A stretch of 64,000 nucleotides of DNA from Planctomycetota bacterium (GTDB lineage: Bacteria; Planctomycetota; UBA8108; UBA1146): assembly GCA_016776905.1 (NCBI GenBank), contig JADHSM010000013.1:1-64000 (forward strand), written 5' to 3'. Position numbers and translations under genes: made by a program. Below, one piece after another: positions 25,650 to 32,748 of this stretch; position 1 is the stretch's first letter, and each line of letters opens with the position of its first letter. Under the pieces are notes generated by a model. It was not told the DNA's origin, made no database searches, and saw only the letters and a program-made list of their open reading frames with translations.

Positions 25650-27146
25650 TCACCCGTGAGATGGACTCATATCTTCAGCACTTTCTGTTTTTAACTTTTC
25701 TTGTTCACCGATGCGGCAAGCTTCGATCGCAGCGAGAGTCTCGGCTGTCACTTCCGGTGTGGGGTATTCCCCATCAAAACAGGCGGCGCAGTAGTGAAGG
25801 TCCGATCCCGCATCCTTTAGCGCTTTTCTAAGAGAACTGATGGGTTGATAGATCATGGCGTCAGCACCGATGGCTTCAGCGATCTGCTCTTCGGATTTTT
25901 CACGAGCGATCAATTCTGCACGGGTCGACATGTCGACTCCATATACGCAGGGAAATTGAACCGGGGGCGAACACGACGCGAAGAAGACCTTTCGAGCACC
26001 GGCTGCTCTCGCCAAGTCCACGATCTGACGAGATGTGGTTCCTCTGACGACACTGTCGTCTACGAGTAGAACGTCTTTCCCCTCGAATTCGCTACGAATG
26101 GAATTCAACTTACGGCGAACACTCGAGGTTCGGTCTCCTTGCCCAGGCATGATGAAAGTTCTTCCGATGTATCTGTTCTTAACCAGTCCTTCTCGATATT
26201 CGATGCCGATATGTTGAGCCATCGTACTCGCTGAGGTACAGGCACTGTCGGGGACAGGAATGACGACATCTGCCTTCAGGCCTCTTTCGTTCCAGCGATT
26301 TGCGAGCTGTTTCCCTAGATTTCGTCGTGCTTCGTAGACACTGACATCATCGATGATGCTGTCGGGGCGAGCGAAATAGACATGCTCGAAAATGCAAGGA
26401 TTGTGGGCTCTCTGAACGAGTTGTTTTCGTATCGGATCTTTTCCGGGAATGAAAATGACGGCTTCACCCGCTTTGATCATTTCAACATTTTTATATCCCA
26501 GAATCTCTAGTGGGATGTTTTCAGATGAACACGCCCATGACAAAGTACCGTCAGAGTTTTCTTTTGAGCCCATCACCATTGGACGAATGCCATTGGGGTC
26601 TCTGAAGGCAACCATCCCGAATTGTGAAATCAATGTTGCTACAGAGTAGGCACCATGAACTCTTTCAAGAACCTTCTTCAGTGCGGCGAAAACTGATTCT
26701 GAATCAGGTTGAAGGTCTCCGATTTCTGAGAGTTCAACGGCAAGAGTGAAGAGGATCAATTCTACATCGCAGCTGGAATGAAGAATGGTTCTCTTCTGAC
26801 TCGAAAGCCAATTTTTGACTTCTTCACCGTTCGTGACATTGCCATTGTGAGCCATCGCGATGCCGTAAGGATAATTGACAACAAAGGGTTGTGCGTCTTC
26901 AGTGGTGGATCCACCAAAGGTGGGGTAGCGCACTTGTCCGATGCCAGATGATCCCGTGAGTCGCTCCATATTCTTGAGACGGAAGACATCCCGAACGAGA
27001 CCGTTTCCTTTTTTCAGATGGAATCGATCGTCATGAGTCACGATACCGGCGGCATCTTGTCCACGATGCTGCAGGCTAATCAGAGCTTCATAGATCTCGT
27101 GACACGCCGAATTCTCACTACCGACGACGCCAAAAAAACCACACAT
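25650..27146 (-). CDS. purF: Amidophosphoribosyltransferase (iron-sulfur type)
   Basis: 498 residues. Cys2 of MCGFFGVVG is the glutaminase nucleophile, exposed after Met removal, so there is no propeptide. The phosphoribosyl part ends with the PRPP motif VLLVDDSVVRGTTS. Cysteines at NPCIFEHVYFARPDS, QFPCVYGVD and YCAACFDGEYPT correspond to the four ligands of the 4Fe-4S cluster in the Bacillus subtilis enzyme. It makes phosphoribosylamine, the first committed purine step. Ribosome site GGGAG. It stands alone, with its leader facing a hairpin-rich gap. Confidence 0.95.
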   Translation of the reverse strand: MCGFFGVVGSENSACHEIYEALISLQHRGQDAAGIVTHDDRFHLKKGNGLVRDVFRLKNMERLTGSSGIGQVRYPTFGGSTTEDAQPFVVNYPYGIAMAHNGNVTNGEEVKNWLSSQKRTILHSSCDVELILFTLAVELSEIGDLQPDSESVFAALKKVLERVHGAYSVATLISQFGMVAFRDPNGIRPMVMGSKENSDGTLSWACSSENIPLEILGYKNVEMIKAGEAVIFIPGKDPIRKQLVQRAHNPCIFEHVYFARPDSIIDDVSVYEARRNLGKQLANRWNERGLKADVVIPVPDSACTSASTMAQHIGIEYREGLVKNRYIGRTFIMPGQGDRTSSVRRKLNSIRSEFEGKDVLLVDDSVVRGTTSRQIVDLARAAGARKVFFASCSPPVQFPCVYGVDMSTRAELIAREKSEEQIAEAIGADAMIYQPISSLRKALKDAGSDLHYCAACFDGEYPTPEVTAETLAAIEACRIGEQEKLKTESAEDMSPSHG

Positions 27147-27341
27147 GGGAACTCCCGTCTCTCTTTAGTTTGAGGCCCAAATTAGCCTCGAGAGCAAGCC
27201 AGAAGGATATCTTGCCTCTGGCAGGCTGACGAGTGACCTGTGCCAGTTGGCGCGATTTTGTTTTAGATGTCAGTCTTCTCTGAAGCCGGGGTGACCCGGA
27301 AGCCGGGGATTCGCTCCCCGTGCATGATGAGAATCTTGAGT

Positions 27342-27407
27342 TCAGACAGCCGGATTTTCGTTGTTTTGGTGTGCTGGAAGAGGAATAACGCCGGCTGTCT
27401 GATTTTT
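27342..27407 (+). terminator. Terminator-like stem-loop
   Basis: TCAGACAGCCGG (27342-27353) pairs perfectly with CCGGCTGTCTGA (27391-27402) and is followed by TTTTTCTC. The 37-base loop is unusually long for a terminator. Confidence 0.6.
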
Positions 27408-27464
27408 CTCGTCTCTCTGAGAGGTCTCTTTCTGACTCCTCTCTCCCTTCAAATCGCCATCCCT

Positions 27465-27522
27465 GGCGGAGTTCCGGAAAAACCGTGGTGTGGTTAAATC
27501 CGGAACTCCGCCTCCCTTTTTT
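27465..27522 (+). terminator. Terminator, 14-bp perfect stem
   Basis: GGCGGAGTTCCGGA (27465-27478) pairs with TCCGGAACTCCGCC (27499-27512); inside, AACC pairs with GGTT around GTGGTGT. TCCCTTTTTT follows. No gene on the plus strand precedes it in this gap. Confidence 0.75.
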
Positions 27523-27591
27523 CTCATAAAGTGCCCCTGAAGACCTATTGAAGGTCATCCCCTTATTTTGGGGTCTTGGGAACCCTGTGCT

Positions 27592-27616
27592 GGACTGCTA
27601 CGTTTTGTAGCAGTCT
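27592..27616 (+). promoter_or_regulatory. Short perfect hairpin upstream of the kinase-like gene
   Basis: GACTGCTAC pairs with GTAGCAGTC around the loop GTTTT, extended by a G-U pair. It lies 110 bases before the start codon and has no T run, so a leader element or regulator site is more likely than a terminator. Confidence 0.45.
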
Positions 27617-27725
27617 ACTTGGCTCAGGATGAAATGACGCATCGTCGCCGTATTCTGGGTCGAATCTGGAGATCTCTTGAGTTGAGCGATCTCTGGGCTT
27701 GGCAGAAGTGGGGAAATGGGAAAAT

Positions 27726-28307
27726 ATGAGTCTGGATAACATTTCAGCAGAAGAGAATCAGGACCCGGATGGCCAGATTGGCACTTTGGATTCGTACCGA
27801 TTGCTCTTCCAGGTGATTCCGCAATTGATTCACCAACTGAAGAATCATCTGACGGTCGTTCAGAACGCACATTTCTCGATGAAGAAAGCCCTAGAAATGG
27901 GGCAGCATGACCGGTTGGAACGAAGCAGTGAGCTGGGGATTCTTGGCGTTCAGAGGGCCGAAATGGTGATCAAGACCATCAGTTTACTCGAGTCCATGGA
28001 TACTCAGAGCATCCTTTCGCACTATCAGAAACGTTATTCCAACTCTGAAGTCGAAATCGAATATCCCCATCAGAGCCCCATCATTGATCGTTTTTTGGCT
28101 CCCTTGGTCTGCAGTTTGGAATATTTGAGACCCCGTATGATCAAAGGTTCACTCATCATCATTTCTGTGAACGAGTCGAGAATTGTAATTGAGCAACACG
28201 GCGAAGGTGAGGTCGTTGCCCCGCCGGAGCTCAATGATCTCATGTCAAAATTCTATCGGTTTATTCCTGCGGATAAGGGCTGGGGAATAGAAAATTGCGG
28301 GGAGTGA
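27726..28307 (+). CDS. Minimal histidine-kinase-like phosphotransfer protein
   Basis: 193 residues, no membrane segment. The stretch FQVIPQLIHQLKNHLTVVQ has the form of a histidine-kinase H box (compare HELKNPL), with the phosphorylatable His at about residue 36, followed by a second long helix (GILGVQRAEMVIKTISLLESM) as in a dimerisation domain. The rest (about 100-193) is where an ATPase domain would be, but the N and G boxes are missing or very worn. It could be a phosphotransfer partner or a dead kinase that binds the regulator encoded four bases downstream. ATG 27726 is preferred over a TTG at 27699. Confidence 0.6.
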   Translation: MSLDNISAEENQDPDGQIGTLDSYRLLFQVIPQLIHQLKNHLTVVQNAHFSMKKALEMGQHDRLERSSELGILGVQRAEMVIKTISLLESMDTQSILSHYQKRYSNSEVEIEYPHQSPIIDRFLAPLVCSLEYLRPRMIKGSLIIISVNESRIVIEQHGEGEVVAPPELNDLMSKFYRFIPADKGWGIENCGE

Positions 28308-28311
28308 AAAA

Positions 28312-29775
28312 ATGAGCAACTCGGAAAAAAAGAAATGCGTCCTTTTGGTGGACGACAATATGGATCTTCTCGTGACAACCCAAGAGGTGCTTGAAGATCC
28401 GGAGTTCAATTACAAAGTGATCATCCTGAGTGATTCGACAAAGATTCGTGAAGTATTGGAAGAAAATCAGGACCGCATTGATGTGGTTGTGACTGATCTT
28501 CAAATGCCTATGAAATCTGGTGAAGAAGTTCTCGATGAAGTCTCTGATTTCGATGTCAACTTGCCAGTGATTGTCTTTACCGGTGAAGGAAATAAGCAGA
28601 AAAATCATTTGATTGCAGCCGGTGCGAAAGGGTTTGTTGATAAAGCCGATAGTGTTCACCTCGCGCTACCTAATGCGATAGAGATCGCCATGAGTAGTAA
28701 ACGAAAGGTGAAAGGTCGCGGAAGGAAGTTCATCTATCGAGATGAGAAGATGAAGCAAGTCCTTGATATGGTCACCAAGCTTGCGGCTGTCCCTTCGCCC
28801 GTCTTGATTGAGGGAGAACCTGGAACCGGAAAAGAACTGATCGCATACAAGGTTCATAATCAGCGCCTAAAGCACCTTCGGCGTGCCGGTGATCAGGTTT
28901 CTGAAAAAATGCACCCTTACGTGGCTGTGAACTGTGGAGCTCTCAGTAAAACCTTATTGGAGAGTCAACTCTTCGGACATAAAAAAGGGGCGTTCACCGG
29001 GTCAGTGGCAGATCAAGATGGAGTCTTTGTCGCAGCGAAGCGAGGGACTCTCTTTCTCGATGAAATCACAGAACTCGATCTGGATCTTCAAGTCAAATTG
29101 TTGAGAGCTCTCCAAGAAAGGGAAGTGACTCCCGTAGGCGCGACGAAGGCGATTCCCGTTCATGCACGAGTTGTGACTGCGACAAATCGTCCCATTCAAC
29201 AGTTGGTCAATGAAGGAAAGTTCAGGGCGGACCTGTACTACCGGATCAATGTCGTCAGTCTTAAAGTTCCCCCATTGAGGGACAGGATTGGGGATATCCA
29301 GCCGATGGCGGAGGCTTTCCTTCGCGACTTCGCTGAGGAATACAATTGTGAACCGCGCAAATTGACGGAACCCGCTCGTGTGGCACTGGAATCATATCAG
29401 TGGCCTGGGAATGTGCGTGAACTGCATAACTGCATCGAGAGATCTTTTGCCCTCGGTGGCAATGCTTCAGAGATCAGGGTTGAAGATTTTCCTCCCGAGA
29501 TCTCACTGAGATTTACTTCGGATCATTCTTCGGATGATTCTGAACTTTTGAGCTCTTTTCAGGAGGCGACGCAGAGGACGACAGAAGCTCTCGTGGAAGG
29601 CCGTTCACTGACAGCGACAGCCTCACACTTCAAGACCTATGACGAACTGGTGGCGGAGCATATTCGGGAGGCATTAGAGCGATCCCGTGGAGTCAAAAGT
29701 CGTGCGGCTACGATGTTGTCGATTGATCGCAATCGTCTCTACCGGTTGATCGAGAAGTATCAAATTTCGACTTGA
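28312..29775 (+). CDS. NtrC-family sigma54-dependent response regulator
   Basis: 487 residues in the standard order. Receiver domain: acidic pair at 14-15, phosphorylated Asp62 in VVVTDLQMP, Thr90, Lys111. AAA+ domain: Walker A GEPGTGKELIAY, the sigma54-contact loop as GAFTGS rather than GAFTGA, Walker B GTLFLDEI, and the arginine-finger region RADLYYRINVVSL. C-terminal Fis-type helix-turn-helix (SRAATMLSIDRNRLYRLIEK). It activates sigma54 promoters by ATP hydrolysis after phosphorylation. It is probably co-expressed with the kinase-like gene, and a perfect sigma54 promoter lies 198 bases downstream of its stop. Confidence 0.93.
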   Translation: MSNSEKKKCVLLVDDNMDLLVTTQEVLEDPEFNYKVIILSDSTKIREVLEENQDRIDVVVTDLQMPMKSGEEVLDEVSDFDVNLPVIVFTGEGNKQKNHLIAAGAKGFVDKADSVHLALPNAIEIAMSSKRKVKGRGRKFIYRDEKMKQVLDMVTKLAAVPSPVLIEGEPGTGKELIAYKVHNQRLKHLRRAGDQVSEKMHPYVAVNCGALSKTLLESQLFGHKKGAFTGSVADQDGVFVAAKRGTLFLDEITELDLDLQVKLLRALQEREVTPVGATKAIPVHARVVTATNRPIQQLVNEGKFRADLYYRINVVSLKVPPLRDRIGDIQPMAEAFLRDFAEEYNCEPRKLTEPARVALESYQWPGNVRELHNCIERSFALGGNASEIRVEDFPPEISLRFTSDHSSDDSELLSSFQEATQRTTEALVEGRSLTATASHFKTYDELVAEHIREALERSRGVKSRAATMLSIDRNRLYRLIEKYQIST

Positions 29776-29843
29776 ATCCGAACTCCCTTCCTTTTGAGGA
29801 GGGGAGCTGCCTGATAATGAAACAGTGTGTTCTTTCGAGGCAG

Positions 29844-29880
29844 GATTCTAAGTATCAGTGAAATCAGTGCTTACGAATTC
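29844..29880. promoter_or_regulatory. Candidate activator-binding site
   Basis: GATTCTAAGTA and TGCTTACGAATTC form an imperfect dyad around two direct copies of TCAGTG. It lies about 95-130 bases upstream of the sigma54 promoter, the usual distance for NtrC-type enhancer sites. Not tested against any known motif. Confidence 0.3.
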
Positions 29881-29972
29881 TGTGCCCTAAATTATGGCAA
29901 TGGGCTCTCTCCTAACAGGTCGTTCAGTTTCCGTCATCGGACGAATTTCGCTCATACACACTGTTTTCGAAT

Positions 29973-29988
29973 TGGCACACCCCTTGCC
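29973..29988 (+). promoter_or_regulatory. Sigma54 (-24/-12) promoter
   Basis: TGGCAC-ACCCC-TTGCCA: the -24 GG at 29974-29975 and -12 GC at 29986-29987 have the exact required spacing, and every consensus position of TGGCAC-N5-TTGC matches. It is the only perfect match I found in the window. It follows the gene for an NtrC-type activator. The transcript would begin close to 30000. Confidence 0.85.
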
Positions 29989-29999
29989 ATAGCAACTGA

Positions 30000-30193
30000 G
30001 GGGGGGCTTTTTTGAAAAGCGGCCCTCGTTGAGGGCAGGTTATCGATCTCCGGCCATTCTAGGCGGGCTGAGCTCGGAATCGGTGACCTCCCACTTTTGA
30101 ACTTGGCCAGGTAGCGAGGATCGATGATGTTTGTGGGTTCATAGAACGGCTGATGCTGGACACCGGGCGGGCTCGTCTGCGTCAGTTTTTTTT
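30000..30193 (+). ncRNA. Candidate sigma54-dependent structured small RNA
   Basis: Bounded by the sigma54 promoter and the terminator at 30150-30193. Inside: hairpins GCTTTT/AAAAGC (30006-30020) and GCCCTC/GAGGGC (30022-30036), then a long-range stem in which ATCGATC (30042-30048) pairs with GATCGAT (30119-30125) and CCGGCCA (30050-30056) pairs with TGGCC-A-GG (30104-30111). The longest ATG frames are a few residues or run past the terminator. I know no RNA family it matches. The boundaries are inferred. Confidence 0.6.
30150..30193 (+). terminator. Intrinsic terminator of the candidate small RNA
   Basis: CTGATGC (30150-30156) pairs with GCGTCAG (30179-30185), and after one bulged T, GGAC (30158-30161) pairs with GTCT (30175-30178): 11 pairs including two G-U. 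Eight T follow at once (30186-30193). Confidence 0.8.
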
Positions 30194-30302
30194 CGTTCTT
30201 CCCCATCATTCGAAACCTCGGACAACTCTTTAAAAAGTTGATCTGGTGCGTGGGGGGATAGAGGTGAGCAGGGATCCTTTTGGGGCCGGGCTCATCCTTC
30301 CC

Positions 30303-30330
30303 CCGACATCTTTCCTCCGACATCTTTCCT
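30303..30330 (+). repeat. 14-base tandem duplication
   Basis: CCGACATCTTTCCT occurs twice without a gap (30303-30316, 30317-30330). Just downstream, TTCCCTATTCCA and TTCACTATTCCA form a further near-repeat between two CATATG sites. Confidence 0.85.
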
Positions 30331-30597
30331 CTCTATTTCATATGCTTCCCTATTCCAAAAGCTTCACTATTCCATATGCAGATCCAGCTCTCGTTGTGCC
30401 GTTGAAATTTCATTTCTTGCCTCAATTCCGCTTTCGGTTCGGGAACAATTCCCGACTTTGTAAGTTTGATTTCGATTTCACCTATTTTTGCCGAATCAGT
30501 ATTTTGTGTTGGAATCGTGCGGTAATCGGAGGTTCTAGGAGTTTTGAAGAGATTGGCCATCGACAGAGAACTACCGCAAGTGACATGCCTGTAAATG

Positions 30598-30638
30598 CTA
30601 ACAAAAGGTCTTTGTTAGTCGTTTGGTGATCTTATAAT
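30598..30638 (+). promoter_or_regulatory. Promoter with overlapping operator-like dyad
   Basis: A perfect TATAAT stands at 30633-30638, with TTTGTT/TTGTTA 15-16 bases upstream as -35. A perfect 8-bp dyad (CTAACAAA-AGGTC-TTTGTTAG, 30598-30618) covers the -35 element, the position expected for a repressor site. It would drive the cohesin/dockerin-like gene at 30705. Confidence 0.6.
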
Positions 30639-30704
30639 CGGAGTAGATTTGAGGTCGAGGAAGGCGCTGCTCTTGTGCCTTTCTGCGAAAAGAGGATTTA
30701 GTTC

Positions 30705-31991
30705 ATGCTCCCAAGCATTTCGTCACTTCTGAGAAACCTACTCCCCGTCATTCTGGTTCTCCAGGGTGTTCTTGTGTTGGAGGCTCAATCGCCTTCACTG
30801 CGAGTTGAGGACGTCAGCGTATATCCCGGACAAAGTGGCGTGACAACTCCTATCTATGGCCTCTCGAGTGATCCCGTCAGTGGATTTCAGATCGCCGTTT
30901 CTGTGGACCCTGATCGTATTCTTCTCAGTGGCTTCGACCTTGAAGGTGGAGTCCTAGGAGCGATCAATGTGGATTTCACAGATTCTTTCGTCGATATCGT
31001 CGAAGGAGAGGCGGGGCTCGTCGTGATCATCGACAGTGAGGCCCCTTTTGATACTTCCCTACCGATTTCCACAGAGACCCATTTGGTCTCGTTGGCATTT
31101 GATGCCGCGGATTGGTTGATCCCTTCCAATCAGGAGTTGATATCTCTCGAGAATACTGTGGGAACAGCAGCATTACCCAGCACGATTCTTGTCGAAGGCA
31201 CTGAAGTGGCTACGACTCTCGAAAATGGCCTATTGAGTGTGATTGAGCAAAACGTATTGATCGCAGAGTCCACGACTGGAGTCGCACAGTTGGGGGATAC
31301 GGATCATGAGATTTCGATCCGAGGGTATAACTCGGAAGACTTGCAGGGATTCTCAATATCACTCGTATACGATCCACTCGTTTGGGAATACTCACACGTT
31401 TCCATAGAGGGCACGATCACCGAAACAGCAGGGGCCGAATTTGTCGAAGAGTTTTCCAATGATGCCGAAGGGAATGTCGTCCTCGGTGTTCTTTTGGATA
31501 TTCTCCCTCCATATTCTGGGCAGGTCATTCCTGCGACAGGAATCGAATTGGAGTTGGCCCGTTTTTACTTCGATGTTCAGCCGGACCTGGTCGAATCAAC
31601 GATCAGCGTCATCGAGTTTTCTCCCTCAGTCGGTTCTCCTACTGTCGACAATGTCTTTGTGATCGATAACCAGTCGATACAGCCATTGAAGGTGGATGCC
31701 GTGATAGAGGTTGAAGCTGTGAATATCTTCCTAAGGGGAGATGCGGACGGTGACTTCTATCTCGACTTGTCAGATGTGATCAACAATCTCGTCTTCATGA
31801 CGGGTACTTGTCCTGAGTGCCCTGACCCCACTTGCCTCAAAGCATTGGACGTCAATGACAACGGAATGATTGACCTCGCAGACGGTATTCAACTGGTCAA
31901 CTACCTCTATATCTTCGGCCCGCCCCCTGCGGCTCCCTTCCCCGAGCCGGGTTCCGATCCGACACCGGACTCCCTGACCTGCCAGCGCTAA
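30705..31991 (+). CDS. Secreted protein with two cohesin-like modules and a dockerin-like tail
   Basis: 428 residues. A signal peptide (about 1-28) is followed by two cohesin-like beta modules (about 30-170 and 180-320). The second has GAEFVEEFSND and LDILPPYSGQVIP, shared with the 46993-48843 protein. The tail (about 340-428) has two calcium loops, DADGDFYLDLSD and DVNDNGMIDLAD, each followed by a hydrophobic helix, in the form of a type I dockerin, with four extra Cys between them. No surface-anchor signal is visible. Cohesins bind dockerins in cellulosomes; having both on one chain suggests self-association. Likely driven by its own promoter. Confidence 0.75.
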   Translation: MLPSISSLLRNLLPVILVLQGVLVLEAQSPSLRVEDVSVYPGQSGVTTPIYGLSSDPVSGFQIAVSVDPDRILLSGFDLEGGVLGAINVDFTDSFVDIVEGEAGLVVIIDSEAPFDTSLPISTETHLVSLAFDAADWLIPSNQELISLENTVGTAALPSTILVEGTEVATTLENGLLSVIEQNVLIAESTTGVAQLGDTDHEISIRGYNSEDLQGFSISLVYDPLVWEYSHVSIEGTITETAGAEFVEEFSNDAEGNVVLGVLLDILPPYSGQVIPATGIELELARFYFDVQPDLVESTISVIEFSPSVGSPTVDNVFVIDNQSIQPLKVDAVIEVEAVNIFLRGDADGDFYLDLSDVINNLVFMTGTCPECPDPTCLKALDVNDNGMIDLADGIQLVNYLYIFGPPPAAPFPEPGSDPTPDSLTCQR

Positions 31992-32071
31992 TCGAAAGAG
32001 ATTTCGACGGGCGGACGATCTCGAAACAACATCGTATTCTTCTCCGGGGCCATTGAAGTCTTGGAGGTACC

Positions 32072-32740
32072 TTGAACGAAGAGATCCGAATCACCGAGGC
32101 CGTCACCTCTATCCACGATCGTGCATATCTCACCATCATTAATGGACCTCGAAAGGGCGCTGTCTTTCCCCTCGCTGGAGAGCCTGTAGTTCTTGGTTCA
32201 GATGCGGAGATCTCCATTTCCCTTCCCGGATCCAAGGTGGCATGCCGACATGCAGGAATCCGCCTTCTTGAAGGAGTATGGGAAATCCAAGACTTGAGTG
32301 GGTCGAAAGTATTCGTCAACGATATTCCAACTACGCACAGAACTTTGGGTGGGGGAGAAATTTTTCGTCTGGGAGAGCACGAGTTACATTTTTCATTTGA
32401 GCCTCCTACTTCTATGAAAACAGCCGAACCTGCTGATCGAATTGTGATGGCTATCGATCTTGAGCGAGGTGAGAGCAATGATCAGATGCAGCACCTCAGT
32501 ATTATTTCGGGCCCTGGATTTCTAATAGGGCGATCTCCTGATAACGATCTGTCGATCAAAGATCCGAGAGCCAGTCGTAGGCACTGTCGTATCGAAGTCG
32601 TTGAGGGCGAGGTCATGATGACTGATTTGGGATCTTTGAATGGAACATATCTGGATGGGAATCTGATCCAACAGGCGATATTACGTCCCGGAGATTTGAT
32701 CGCTGTCGGGAAAACGACTCTCAGGTGTCGTCGTACATAG
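32072..32740 (+). CDS. Protein with two FHA domains
   Basis: 222 residues, cytoplasmic. Two forkhead-associated domains: the first (about 18-110) has a worn signature (LGSDAEISI...CRHAGIRL...LSGSKVFVND), the second (about 125-222) the full one (IGRSPDNDLSI, SRRHCRIEV, DLGSLNGTYLDG). FHA domains bind phosphothreonine peptides, so a Ser/Thr kinase substrate is the expected partner; none is encoded nearby. Starts with TTG at 32072 behind GGAGG. Ends nine bases before the convergent recombinase gene. Confidence 0.85.
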   Translation: MNEEIRITEAVTSIHDRAYLTIINGPRKGAVFPLAGEPVVLGSDAEISISLPGSKVACRHAGIRLLEGVWEIQDLSGSKVFVNDIPTTHRTLGGGEIFRLGEHELHFSFEPPTSMKTAEPADRIVMAIDLERGESNDQMQHLSIISGPGFLIGRSPDNDLSIKDPRASRRHCRIEVVEGEVMMTDLGSLNGTYLDGNLIQQAILRPGDLIAVGKTTLRCRRT

Positions 32741-32748
32741 ATCAGTCT

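Larger units (their letters stand above)
27147..27725. other. Hairpin-rich gene-free stretch
   Basis: About 580 bases between the divergent purF gene and the kinase-like gene. I see no credible gene. It holds at least four strong dyads: CGGGGA/TCCCCG near 27304-27320, two large stem-loops with T runs on the plus strand (27342-27407 and 27465-27522), and a perfect 9-bp stem at 27593-27615. The order (structure, then two plus-strand terminators) suggests a short non-coding transcript running away from purF. Confidence 0.5.
29776..30704. other. Long gene-free stretch with sigma54 promoter and candidate small RNA
   Basis: About 930 bases without a credible protein gene. Frames at 30246-30629 (plus) and 29952-30323 (minus) lack ribosome sites and family resemblance. 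It contains a 9-bp stem after the regulator gene (29783-29806), a dyad and repeat in the enhancer position (29844-29880), a sigma54 promoter, a structured transcript with terminator, tandem and inverted repeats around 30303-30390, a TCGGGAA/TTCCCGA hairpin at 30439-30455, and the promoter of the next gene. Confidence 0.7.

Noticed and set aside
29952-30323. A 123-codon open frame on the minus strand opposite the sigma54 promoter
   Set aside because: Basic, Pro-rich, no family features, and it lies across the promoter and terminator structures of the other strand.
30246-30629. A 127-codon open frame in the long gap before the dockerin-like gene
   Set aside because: No ribosome site, low-complexity composition rich in Phe and Arg, and it runs through tandem repeats and hairpins. 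Not counted as a gene.
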